DNA from: Pelagomonas calceolata
Lineage: Eukaryota; Sar; Pelagophyceae; Pelagomonadales; Pelagomonadaceae
Direction: 5' to 3'
NCBI GenBank assembly: GCA_918797485.1
Contig: CAKKNE010000004.1
Coordinates: forward strand, 4,712,001-4,776,000
Length of the DNA: 64,000 nt
The stretch's first letter is position 1; every line of letters starts with the position of its first letter. The position numbers and the translations under genes were made by a program. Below are positions 46,070 to 54,676 of the stretch, one piece after another. The notes under the pieces were generated by a model. That model was not told the origin of the DNA, searched no databases, and worked only from the letters and a program-made list of their open reading frames with translations.

Positions 46070-47926
46070 CTAGCGCCGGCGCCGCGGCGGCGCGGACGGC
46101 CCGTTGACGCCGCCCGCGAAGTCCTCAGCGGTCCAGTCCGAGAACAGGTTCCCGCCCGCGTTGCTCTTCTTCTTCTTTTTTTTGGGAGGCGGCGCCTTCT
46201 TTTTCTTCCTCGGCGGGCCGCTCGACGGCGAGGGCGACCGCGACCGCGACGGCGACCGCGCGCGCGGCCGCGGCCGCGACTTCTTCCTACCCTTGACGCC
46301 CGTGATGCAGCCCAGGCCCGAGAGGTTCAGCTCCTTCTCGACGGCGCCCGCGAAGGTCTCGAAGTCCTTGATCATGCCGTTGCTGAAGGTCTTGGACGGG
46401 ATCGTCTCCAATTCGGGCAGGGACTCGCGCGCCTTCTCGGCCGCGGCCGCGATGATCGCGTACATCTGGGCGCGTTCCTTCGGGTCCTCGCAGTGGGCCG
46501 CGAGGTCCGCAGCAGAGCATTTCAGCCGCAGCGCCACGCGTCCAGCAACCGCGTGCGCCGCCTTGCGCATCCGTTCCGCACCGCCGAGGCCCGCGGTGAG
46601 GTCCCCCTGCAGCACCTCGGGTTTGTTCCTATCGTACTTGCCCTTCTTGACGACGATCCAACTCGTAGAACCGTTGCTGTTCTTCGCCCTGCCCTCCGCT
46701 TTATAAACAAGATTCGCCTCCGCGTAGACCTTCTTGAGCGCGGTTTTCGACCCCTCAAAGTTCTTCAGCCGCATGACCGCGTCCCGCGTGTCCGTCGTCT
46801 GCTCGAGCGACGGCTCCGAGACGGCGTCCACGCTCTTCCTACCAATAATGACGCGCATCGTGATCATCGCCTTCAAAACTGAACACCACACAGGTACCAA
46901 TAACTGCAGACGGCCGTGTCTCCCAGCAGAGCCGTCCTCCAACAAAGCCAGCGACACGTCCTTGTCCTCCACATTTGATGCGGTGAAGACGGCGGCGTCG
47001 CCCGGCAGCTCGACGCCGCCATCGACAAGGCACCCGTGGCGCATCGCCGTCGCCGTCACGTCCGCCCAGATCTTTGCAGCATGGTCGCACTTCTGCAGCC
47101 GAGAGCAGTACTTGTAGACACCGGCAGCGACGCCATCGGCAGACCACTGTAACGCACAGTCGGCCGCCTTCCGCGCCGCCGTGTCGTTCTTGCTCGACTT
47201 ATCCCACCCAACAAACTTCGCGACGCCCTTCTCGTCGGTCCGGGGGCTAATCACCGTCGTCCGGTCCCACTGCTCCTTGCCGTTTTCTTCGTCCTCCTTC
47301 ATTAACGCGCGCACCGTCCGGTCCGCGATGGCCTCCATCAACAGCCTGTTCACAAGAACGCAGTCGCCGTCAGCCAACCACATGGGCCCGTAGGCCTGCC
47401 GGAACAGCGCGCGCACCAGAGCGTCTCCATCGATATAACTAAGCATGCTAAGACAAAAACAGCACTTGGGCCGCGACGGATGCTTCAACTGCCGCTGATA
47501 CAGGGCCTGAAGGTAGATCACCCACTGCTGGGGCGTCCATCGATCCTTCCGCAGCGTCTCGGCCCCTTCCGGCAGATGGCCGTCGAAGAACGAGTCCGGC
47601 GCGCCCTCGCCCAGCTTGTCCTTGTCCCCCACGAGGGGCCACTTCGCGAGGGGGTGCGTGCGGTCCGCCTCCCGCACGTTCGCCGGCGGCTGCAGCGCGG
47701 CTTGCGCGGTCTCCACCGCGGCGCGTAGCACGTCGACCTCGTCCTCATTATGCTCGCCGACGATGTGCCAACTCGCCACCAGACCACCAGCGCCCTGAAG
47801 AGCGTGGAGAAGGTTCGGCGCCGCTAAGGCCTCCAGGAGCGTGTTGGCATAGCGGGTGTTGTCCTCCTGCGGCCCGTCGCTCGCGTTGTAGACCTCCGCG
47901 GTTTTTTGCTTCTTACTGGGGGGCAT
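46070..47926 (-). CDS. unknown protein with basic, RS/Lys-rich tail
   Basis: I start at ATG 47926 (MPPSKKQKTAEVY), giving 618 residues; the open frame to 48094 upstream has no start context. The N-terminal 500 residues include KCCFCLSMLSYIDGDALVRALFRQ, GPMWLADGDCVLVNRLLMEAIADRTV and a helical middle; I recognise no family. The tail is a run of Arg-Ser, Pro and Lys blocks (SRSRSPSPSS, KKKKKAPPPKKKKKK), typical of nuclear RNA- or chromatin-associated proteins. Short segments resembling the MWLADGD and LLMEAIA region occur in the non-coding sequence just upstream (48.2 and 48.8 kb), so this may belong to a multicopy family. The codon use matches neighbours. Confidence 0.6.
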   Translation of the reverse strand: MPPSKKQKTAEVYNASDGPQEDNTRYANTLLEALAAPNLLHALQGAGGLVASWHIVGEHNEDEVDVLRAAVETAQAALQPPANVREADRTHPLAKWPLVGDKDKLGEGAPDSFFDGHLPEGAETLRKDRWTPQQWVIYLQALYQRQLKHPSRPKCCFCLSMLSYIDGDALVRALFRQAYGPMWLADGDCVLVNRLLMEAIADRTVRALMKEDEENGKEQWDRTTVISPRTDEKGVAKFVGWDKSSKNDTAARKAADCALQWSADGVAAGVYKYCSRLQKCDHAAKIWADVTATAMRHGCLVDGGVELPGDAAVFTASNVEDKDVSLALLEDGSAGRHGRLQLLVPVWCSVLKAMITMRVIIGRKSVDAVSEPSLEQTTDTRDAVMRLKNFEGSKTALKKVYAEANLVYKAEGRAKNSNGSTSWIVVKKGKYDRNKPEVLQGDLTAGLGGAERMRKAAHAVAGRVALRLKCSAADLAAHCEDPKERAQMYAIIAAAAEKARESLPELETIPSKTFSNGMIKDFETFAGAVEKELNLSGLGCITGVKGRKKSRPRPRARSPSRSRSPSPSSGPPRKKKKAPPPKKKKKKSNAGGNLFSDWTAEDFAGGVNGPSAPPRRRR

Positions 47927-49376
47927 CGTGACTTCTTCGTGGTGCAGTAACGCTGTAATGTTCCATACGCGCGGCGTATTCAGGCAGCCAAAATTGCCAG
48001 AGAGCAGCCTGGCGGAGATGCCTCGACGCGCTGCGCGCGATTCCCCGATAAGACGGTTCTCCGGCACGCAGGAGTACTTGCGGCACCAATACACAACTAC
48101 AAGTTAAGCTACTGGGGGGATAGGGAACCCCAAGCCGCGTTCGCGACGGCGCGCAGTCCATCTAGACGTGCCCCGAGGCGCCGTCGTCGTAGAATCGCGA
48201 CGACCCGGTCCATGAACGACGATGGCGCGGCGGTGTTGTCGCCGCCGCGCTAGCGATGGCCTTTCATCAACGCGCTTGCTATCGCTTCCGTTGCTGTGCC
48301 GCGCGGCGTGATGGGACCCAGACTTCACTTCAATCTATCCGAGCCGCGGCATGGGCGACAAATTGTTCACCGCCGCGCCGGGTCCGTGCGGAATGCACTA
48401 TGAGTATATACTGAGCATCGCTTCACAAAACGGAGTTTAATTCAGAACTTCGTCAGCGGCTACACGAGCTTCTGAAATCAATCTCTAAAAGTTCGCGTCG
48501 AATAAAGCGGTCAATTATCGTCGCGTCCACTGTCTCAGTTAGAAGCTCTCGTTCTAGAAATTCGGCTACTTGTAGAGTTTTTGTACAACAACTTCTTGCG
48601 TGCAGCAACGAGAGCGTCTACAAATGCTTGAATCGCCGCGCGATATACTAATACGGGTTCTCTATCACGTAAAAATGGTGGGCCGAATGCCCAGGCCAAG
48701 GCCGCAGAAGCCATAGGTTCCGTCTCGGTCGCGGGCGACGCCGTCGTCGAATTACACGGGCACGTGCGCGGCTCGTCCGCATCGCCGCGCCAGCGATGGC
48801 CTTCATCGACGCGCTCGCCGCGCTCTGCCTCAATCGTCGCGATTTAGCCGATGGACAAAGGCATCGTCGACCAGCCATATGGGCTGGTGGGCCTGCCGTA
48901 ACCATCTAGGCCAATCTTGGTCGCTGCCGATACCGGCCTGCTCCACGGCGCCGTCGAGCTCAGCCGTTTCGGGGGCCGCGCGGCCATCGTCGGTGGGTGC
49001 GATTTGCGGCAGCGCTTCGTCGTCTCCGCCAAGGGCTGCGAAGGCGCGCGGCGTCCTGCGCCGAGCCCGGACGGCTCTGGTCTGGCGCGTCATCGGTCAT
49101 GCCAAAGCAGCAAGCTGACACACGCTGTGCTCTCGCAGCAGTGGCGCGGCGAACGCGTGGAACAGACGTGATAGAGTTGCAGCGCGTGGCTGCGTGTTGC
49201 GATTGCCAAAGCTCACTACCAATAGAAGCATCAATGCGAGCGACTTGGATGCTGCGACGCAGACAGCTGCGAAACTCTAGTATGTCTATACTGGCACAGG
49301 AGCACTCCCCCTCGTAGCCTTGTCGTCGCGAACTTGTGTTTTACCCAATCTTGGCCTACTCCTGCAGCTTGGCGAT
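47927..49376. pseudogene. region with fragments resembling the 46070 gene
   Basis: On the minus strand near 48840-48925 one can read RQAHQPIWLVDDAFVHRLN, similar to RQAYGPMWLADGDCVLVNRL of the adjacent gene; a few bases further (about 48780-48815) SASMKAIAG resembles LLMEAIAD in another frame. A second fragment with the same GATGAAAGGCCATCGC string is at about 48240-48275. Frames are broken by stops and shifts. I take these as decayed copies, with low certainty. No intact gene is seen in these 1.45 kb; composition is more AT-rich than the surrounding genes. Confidence 0.35.
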
Positions 49377-50264
49377 CTAGTTGTACCAGACGGCACGGCG
49401 CCAGAGGATAGTCTTGAACGAGGCGGGCAGGCCCTGCAAAAACTCGAAGACCTTCTTGTCGTTCCGGCCGAACTCCAACGGCTTTTGGAGGCGCCCCTCC
49501 ATGGCCTTCTTGAGGAAGCCGGCGAGGTAGCCGGGCGCGCCGTCCTCGTTCGACGTGTCGTAGCGCGGCGCCGAGTAGTAGTCCTCGAACTCGGCGCGCA
49601 GGCTCTTGACGAACGTGACGAGGATCGTGACGACGGCGTCGAGGCCCATGCGGTCGAAGACGTCGGCCTTGAGCTTCTCGGGGATCGTCTGGCCGTCCCG
49701 CGCGCTTTTGTGCGCCGAATCGGGTAGCAAAGCGAAGAGCGTGGCGAGCGAGAACGGGTCCTTGAAGCCGAAGAGGGACTTGCAGAGGCCGTCGCCTGCG
49801 TTGGCGAGTTCAATCAGTGAGTCGGGTTCACGCAATAATTCTCCACAGAGTCATCTCTCGCTTCGTTTTGGCCAAATCGTCCCCAGATGACGCCTCCGTC
49901 GAAAACCCCCGACGACAGAAGCCGATACCGCGCCTCGACGACGGCCCGCTGGCACCGTAGAGTCGTGATTTATGCGCTGGGAGTTACGGCAAAACACGAA
50001 GAAGCCCTTCTCCGTGTCATCATCCGACTTGAAGCCTACGTTAATGAGTAATTCAGGTATGATGCGCAATACAACGTCCATCAGCAACGAGGCCTTCTCG
50101 AAGGGCGGCGTCCAGCGGCCGTGACGGTCGTTATCAGCTCAAGTCGCGGGAAAATGTACCACGATCTGATTTCCGCACCGCCGCGACGGAAGAAGGTCCT
50201 TCGAAAGCACCACTTCCCCGGCCGCGCGTACGAGTTGCTGTACTTCGAGTAAGAACTTGAAGCA
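49377..50264 (-). CDS. unidentified multi-exon gene with introner-like introns, possibly a pseudogene
   Basis: Three coding-like stretches follow each other on the minus strand. The first, about 50264-49984, reads FLLEVQQLVRAAGEVVL..., then, after an in-frame TGA at 50141-50139, DRHGRWTPPFEKASLLMDVV and ELLINVGFKSDDDTEKGFF. The second, about 49957-49868, includes STEASSGDDLAKTKREMT. The third, 49813-49377, is the best supported (GDGLCKSLFGFKDPFSLATLF ... EFLQGLPASFKTILWRRAVWYN, about 145 residues). The gaps carry introner sequence: CAGCGCATAAATCA at 49979-49966, identical to the RING-CH intron's left end, and a short element ending CCAACGCAG at 49814. I do not recognise the protein. The TGA means either a pseudogene, a mis-set exon border or, less likely, selenocysteine. 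Confidence 0.4.
49814..49867 (-). mobile_element. degenerate introner copy
   Basis: 54 nt on the minus strand, CTGTGGAGAATTATTGCG ... CCCGACTCACTGATTGA ... CAACGCAG. It aligns with the esterase intron at 8043-8118 (CCCGACACACTGATTGA). It serves as the likely acceptor side of the intron before the last exon of the 49377 locus. Confidence 0.5.
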
Positions 50265-50399
50265 CTAACTCTCGAGTAAGTTGGGGTCTACCCGGAATCG
50301 TAGTTGCGACTTCGCTCAGGATCGCTTTCTTGGGTGTGTTCGCTACCCTAGTAATACGTACGCATCGGCAATGGTCTTAGTGGTAACGAAGCGAGGTGT

Positions 50400-51242
50400 C
50401 TAGAACGTCATGTCCGGCTGCTGGAGCACGGGCCGCGCGCGCCGCGCGAGCGCCATTTCCCGGTTCCGCTTCTGGAGCGGGCCCTCGTGGAGCGGCTTCG
50501 TGCGGTTGTAGCCGGAGGAACGCCTAGCAACACCATCAGAAATTTTCTCCAGCTTCGCGGCGATCTTGTGGTTCTCCCTCAAAATCTTGCGCGACGTCTC
50601 CTTCCTTCGAATCGCGGACGCGGCCTTGTGGCCGCCGAGGAAGGGCCGCGGCGCCGGCCGCCGCGACGTCTGGATGTCCGTCATGTGGCGCACGAGCATG
50701 GCGTTGTCGCGCTCGATGCGCGCCTTCTCGGGGTCGCGGTTGCCCAACCGCCGCGACGCCGAGCCGCGCCGCTTCCGCGGGATCGCTTTTCGTGGGCCCT
50801 GGAAGTCCATGAGCGACTCCTCGCGGAAGCGTTGCGCTTCCGCCTCGGCGATGGCGCGCTCGCGGGCCAGCGCCTCGGCCTCCTCCTGGCGCCGCTTCAG
50901 GCGCGCGTTCAGCGCCAAGGCTTGCTGCAATTGGTCGATCTCGTCCAAATCCTCGGCGGTCGGGGGCCCGTCCTCGGCGGGCGCCTTCTGTAAACCGTCG
51001 GCGGGGCCGTAGCCCGGGAGCTGGGCGGCCGTCGCCCGCAGGCGCGCGTTGAGCTCCATCGCGGCCGCGTAGCGGGCCTCGTCGTCGTCGCCCTCGCCGT
51101 CGGACGGGCCGTAGCCCGCCCCGTCGTCGGGGATCTGGGCCGCTTGGGCCCGCAGTCTCGCATTCAATTCCAGGGCCGCCTCGTAGCGCGCCTCGTCGTC
51201 GTCGTCGGGAGGTGCGGTTGAGCCTCCGGGGAGAACGTCCAT
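50400..51242 (-). CDS. CFAP97-like (Hemingway/KIAA1430 domain) protein with N-terminal repeats
   Basis: From ATG 51242, 280 residues. Residues 1-125 hold three copies of a 40-45 residue unit around EARYEAALELNARLRAQAAQ / EARYAAAMELNARLRATAAQ / DQLQQALALNARLKRR, separated by acidic Gly-Pro spacers. Residues about 165-260 fit the CFAP97/KIAA1430 domain: KARIERDNAMLVRHMTDIQ and ILRENHKIAAKLEKI, with the recurring Glu-Asn in long helices. Relatives are found in cilia and flagella, where Hemingway is needed for axoneme function. That suggests a flagellated stage or a retained ciliary gene. Assignment rests on pattern, so it is tentative. Confidence 0.6.
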   Translation of the reverse strand: MDVLPGGSTAPPDDDDEARYEAALELNARLRAQAAQIPDDGAGYGPSDGEGDDDEARYAAAMELNARLRATAAQLPGYGPADGLQKAPAEDGPPTAEDLDEIDQLQQALALNARLKRRQEEAEALARERAIAEAEAQRFREESLMDFQGPRKAIPRKRRGSASRRLGNRDPEKARIERDNAMLVRHMTDIQTSRRPAPRPFLGGHKAASAIRRKETSRKILRENHKIAAKLEKISDGVARRSSGYNRTKPLHEGPLQKRNREMALARRARPVLQQPDMTF

Positions 51243-51589
51243 AGTGGAGTACCGCTGAACAGCGCCGGTCCTAAGCGCCGATGGTAGGGACCTGGACCCC
51301 ACTTCTACAAAGTTTTGCGGCCGTGCGATGGCGAGGGGCTGTAATCTAGCCCGCGATATGCGCCTTCCGGCACGAGCCAACCACCTGTCGCTAAATTGCC
51401 ACTCCCAGGGGTGGAGCGGATGAATCGGCGACGCGCGGTGTCTCCCCCCCCGGGGCTCCGCCCACTAGTCCTAGCACCGTAACAATAGGGGCGTGGAGCG
51501 GCTGGTGCAATCACGGATAGTAAATGGATCAACGCCAAACAGAAGTATGCTCGTCACCTGGTCGTGTGCGGACAAGTACACAACGAACA
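51243..51589. other. spacer with inverted copy of the 21-kb repeat
   Basis: 347 bp. 51440-51490 (GGGGCTCCGCCCACTAGTCC then TAGCACCGTAACAAT) is the reverse complement of the repeat at 21031-21080. No gene. Confidence 0.5.
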
Positions 51590-52279
51590 TTAGCCTTCCT
51601 TCACAATGTGCCTCCGCAGCGCGTCGCACCGCCGCCGGCAATCCTCCTGCTCTGCCGCGTCGGGCACGACGCCGCAGACGCGGTGCGTCTGGTCGAGCGT
51701 CTTCGTCGCCGCGGACGTGTCACCCGCCTCGCAAAAGAGGGTCGCGTAGTTGTGCATGACGCCCGCGAGCTCATACGCGACGGCGGGGTCGAGCGAGGCC
51801 TCCGCGATCTGCGTTGGTGACGCCAAGGCTCCGACAGCTTTCGCGCGGAGCGCCAGAGCCTCCTGGACGGCGCCGCGGTCTTGCGCCAGAGATGCGAGCC
51901 GGTCGTAAGCGACTGCACGACTCCGGTGCCGCGGCGGCGTGGACTCGAGCGCGGAGCGCCAGAGCGCTTCGGCTCGACGGCGTTCGCCCGCGTCCTCGCA
52001 CGCGTTCGCCGCCGCGCGTGCGAGCGTCGCTGTCGCTTCTCCGAACCGCTGGTGCGCGCCGCCTCTGGTCCGGACGAGCTCGAGGCATTGCTCGTATCGC
52101 GCGCACGCCGTCGACGCGTCTCCGGCAACCGCTGCGCGTTTCGCCTCCGCGACCAGCCGGTTCGCCTCGCCGCCGTACTTCTTCGTGGCCCAGTGCTTGT
52201 AGGCTAAGCCGCCTGCCAGGCCTGCGCAGGCTGCACCCACCCAAAGCCCGGCCTCGCGCGGCAGCGTGGGCAGTCGCAT
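51590..52279 (-). CDS. membrane-anchored TPR-like protein
   Basis: 229 residues. MRLPTLPREAGLWVGAACAGLAGGLAYKHWATKKYG is a short N-terminal transmembrane anchor. Helical pairs AKRAAVAGDASTACARYEQCLELVRT, TATLARAAANACEDAGERRRAEALWRSALE and AYELAGVMHNYATLFCEAGDTSAATKTLDQ match TPR spacing. TPR domains mediate protein-protein contact; the anchor and orientation resemble organelle outer-membrane adaptors. No enzymatic motif. The gene is divergent from the plastid MATE gene at 52439, 160 bp apart. Confidence 0.6.
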   Translation of the reverse strand: MRLPTLPREAGLWVGAACAGLAGGLAYKHWATKKYGGEANRLVAEAKRAAVAGDASTACARYEQCLELVRTRGGAHQRFGEATATLARAAANACEDAGERRRAEALWRSALESTPPRHRSRAVAYDRLASLAQDRGAVQEALALRAKAVGALASPTQIAEASLDPAVAYELAGVMHNYATLFCEAGDTSAATKTLDQTHRVCGVVPDAAEQEDCRRRCDALRRHIVKEG

Positions 52280-52438
52280 TCCTTCAGACTTGCGTCGAAG
52301 GCGTGAAAGTCATTAATTGCATCGTTTCTCGCGCGTGTGCGTGAGTCCTACGCATTTTGAGCTTGCACACCAAAAAGAGCAGAGAGAGCACAGGCTAGGT
52401 GCACAGCATTACGCGGCGGCATAGCTAGGCACGACACA

Positions 52439-53902
52439 ATGAGGCGCCCCTACGCCATCATCGCTGCGTTCGCAAGCACTGCCAGCGGCTTCGCGACCGT
52501 CCCGCGCCGACACGCCACAAAACCCCTGCAGCACCCACTGCGAGCGGCGCCCGCCGAGGCAGACGCAACGGAAACACCGGAGCCGACGCTCCGGGACCTC
52601 GCGTCCTTCGCGGGCCCGGCCGTCGTTCTTTGGATCAGCGGCCCCCTGCTCACGCTCATCGACACGTCCGCCGTCGGCCTCGCGAGCGGAGCGAAGGACT
52701 CCGCGCTCGAGATCGCGGCGCTGGGCCCCGGCGGGTCCGTGTGTGATGGCGCCACGTACTTCTATACCTTCCTGAACATCGCCACGACGAACTTTTTGGC
52801 GTCCGAGACGGAGCCCGAGAAACGGGAACAGGTGGTCGCGCGCGGCGCGACGTTAGCGTTAAGGAACGGTCTGCTTGCTTTAATTTGGCTGCGATTAATC
52901 GCGGGGCCGTTCCTGGCCGTCTTCATCGGCGGGCAGGCGAGCGGCGCGCTCGAGGTGCAAAAGCGCGCGGCGACGTACGTTAGGGTGCGGGCCCTCGGCG
53001 CGCCCTTTCTCCTGCTGGGCAACGCGCTGACGGCGGCGTTGCTCGGCGCCAAGGACTCGGCGGCGCCGTTGATTGCGCTCGCGGCCTCCGCGGGTACCAA
53101 TATTTTGGGAGACTTCGTCGCCGTCGGCCTGTTGGGGCGGGGCGTGCGCGGCGCCGCCGAGGCCACGGCCCTGTCCCAGGTCGTGCAGGCCGTGGTCCTC
53201 GCGCGTTTGGCAGCGAAGAAGCTCGGGACGAGCGACGCGAAGCCGCTCGCCTACGTGCGGCGCCTACTAAGGACGCAGCGGCGGTTGGAAGGGCGGTCCT
53301 TCGCGGCCTTCGCCGGGCCGGTCCTCGTTCTTGTGTTTTCGAAGTTGCTTTCTTTTGGGGTCATGACGTTCACGGCGGCGCGCTTCGGGTCCGTGCCTCT
53401 CGCGGCGCACCAGCTCACGCTCACGATCTTTTTGCTGGCGTCTTTGGTCTTGGACGCCGTCGCGGGCCAGACGGCGCAGGCCTTCCTGCCTCCCCTAAAA
53501 GGCCGAACAGGGGTTCAAAAGCTCGGGCGGAGGCTCCTGAAGCTCTCGGCGGGCGCGGCGCTGGCCTCATCCATCACCGCTGGCGCGCTCGCCCTCCGGG
53601 GCGCGCGGCTGTTCTCGGGCGACCCCGCGGTCGCGTCCGAGCTCGCCGCCGTCGCGGCGCCGCTCGCGGCGAGCGTGCTCCTGCACGGCGCGATCGCGCA
53701 CGGCGAGGGCGTGTGCCTGGCGACGGCCGATTTGAAGTTCGTCGGCGCGTCGTACGCGGTCTCCGGTGTGGTCTTTCCGGCGCTCGTCGGCCTGGCCGGG
53801 CCGAACGCGTTGCGAGGTGTCTGGGATGCCTTCGTTGTCTTCCAGATCGCGCGCGCGGCGGTCCTGCAGCTTCGCGCGAGGCATGTGCTAAGGAAATATT
53901 AG
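52439..53902 (+). CDS. plastid-type MATE transporter
   Basis: 487 residues. The leader MRRPYAIIAAFASTASGFATVPRRH has the SGF|ATV plastid signature. About twelve hydrophobic segments follow, the first ending GPLLTLIDTSAVGLAS, then ALGPGGSVCDGATYFYTFLNIATTNFLA and PFLLLGNALTAALLGAKDSAAPL. This resembles plant plastid MATE proteins of the EDS5 type, which export small organic molecules such as salicylate precursors; the substrate here is unknown. It is a paralogue of the transporter at the left edge of the window. Likely location is a plastid membrane. Confidence 0.85.
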   Translation: MRRPYAIIAAFASTASGFATVPRRHATKPLQHPLRAAPAEADATETPEPTLRDLASFAGPAVVLWISGPLLTLIDTSAVGLASGAKDSALEIAALGPGGSVCDGATYFYTFLNIATTNFLASETEPEKREQVVARGATLALRNGLLALIWLRLIAGPFLAVFIGGQASGALEVQKRAATYVRVRALGAPFLLLGNALTAALLGAKDSAAPLIALAASAGTNILGDFVAVGLLGRGVRGAAEATALSQVVQAVVLARLAAKKLGTSDAKPLAYVRRLLRTQRRLEGRSFAAFAGPVLVLVFSKLLSFGVMTFTAARFGSVPLAAHQLTLTIFLLASLVLDAVAGQTAQAFLPPLKGRTGVQKLGRRLLKLSAGAALASSITAGALALRGARLFSGDPAVASELAAVAAPLAASVLLHGAIAHGEGVCLATADLKFVGASYAVSGVVFPALVGLAGPNALRGVWDAFVVFQIARAAVLQLRARHVLRKY

Positions 53903-53962
53903 GAATATTAGGGATTAAAAAGTTACATGGGATTCTTCGGGGTGCTTGCGGGCCACCTGCTT

Positions 53963-54187
53963 CTATGCGACTACGGCGGCGCCGCCGCCTACGGCTGGCG
54001 CCGCGCCCACCGCGACGGGGTGGCCCGCGATGTTCGCGAGGATCCCGGCGATTCCAATGCGCACTTGTTCACAGATCGTGGTCATCTTTGCTAGCGTTCC
54101 GCTACCGGCTCCGGCAGCGGCCGCAGTCTTGGGGACCATGGCGATGATGCTCCCGAAAATGGTTCCAAGAAGCTCGACGACGGGCAT
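53963..54187 (-). CDS. possible small hydrophobic Ala/Gly-rich protein
   Basis: 74 residues from ATG 54187: MPVVELLGTIFGSIIAMVPK, a Gly/Ala spacer, MTTICEQVRIGIAGILANIAG and a Gly/Ala tail. Two short hydrophobic segments are visible. A CCCTTCGCAG acceptor-like site ends 27 bases upstream, as at the antenna genes, supporting a spliced leader region. Alternatively this is the terminal part of the YecM-like gene's transcript. No family recognised. Confidence 0.35.
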   Translation of the reverse strand: MPVVELLGTIFGSIIAMVPKTAAAAGAGSGTLAKMTTICEQVRIGIAGILANIAGHPVAVGAAPAVGGGAAVVA

Positions 54188-54676
54188 TTTATCACGTAAG
54201 TTGTTTTTTGTGCCTGCGAAGGGAATTAGAGGTTGGCCCCGGGCGGCGGCGCGCCCCGGTGGCGGACCTCGGCCCGTCGAGTCGGTGTCGACGCGCGGCG
54301 GTTTCGTCGATCGTGGGCAACGTTTCCGGCGGCGCGCAGTGTGTGTGTGTCTAAGCCGACGGCCCAAGGCGCCGTGTCTGGCCCGCCGTGTCTGGCCGCG
54401 TCCGGTCGGCGCTGCGCTTTGTTGGGAGTCTGGACAGTCAGAGTCCAGACTCCAGATTCTTGTCGACACAAATCGCGCGATCGTCGGCGCGCGCTCTCGT
54501 CAGTGGTCAATAGACGAGAGTATTTTGACGCCGCGACGTGCGTTATTAGCGCTTAACAAGCGAGGTGAGCTTGGTGCTCGGTGCTCGAGAGCTCTAGTGC
54601 GGTTATCGCCTAGTTCCGAGTAAGGAGACGTAGTATATCCCTACCAACAAGCCTTAAAAACGTACCGCACAGAGAC
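54188..54676. other. spacer or intron downstream of the YecM-like gene
   Basis: 490 bp. A palindromic CTAGTGCGG...CGCCTAG occurs at 54593-54612. If the GTAAGT at 54680 is a donor, much of this would be intron. No gene seen. Confidence 0.35.

Noticed and set aside
50154-50252. Plus-strand small frame MYHDLISAPPRRKKVLRK...
   Set aside because: The opposite strand here forms part of a longer coding-like exon (VQQLVRAAGEVVL...), a better explanation.
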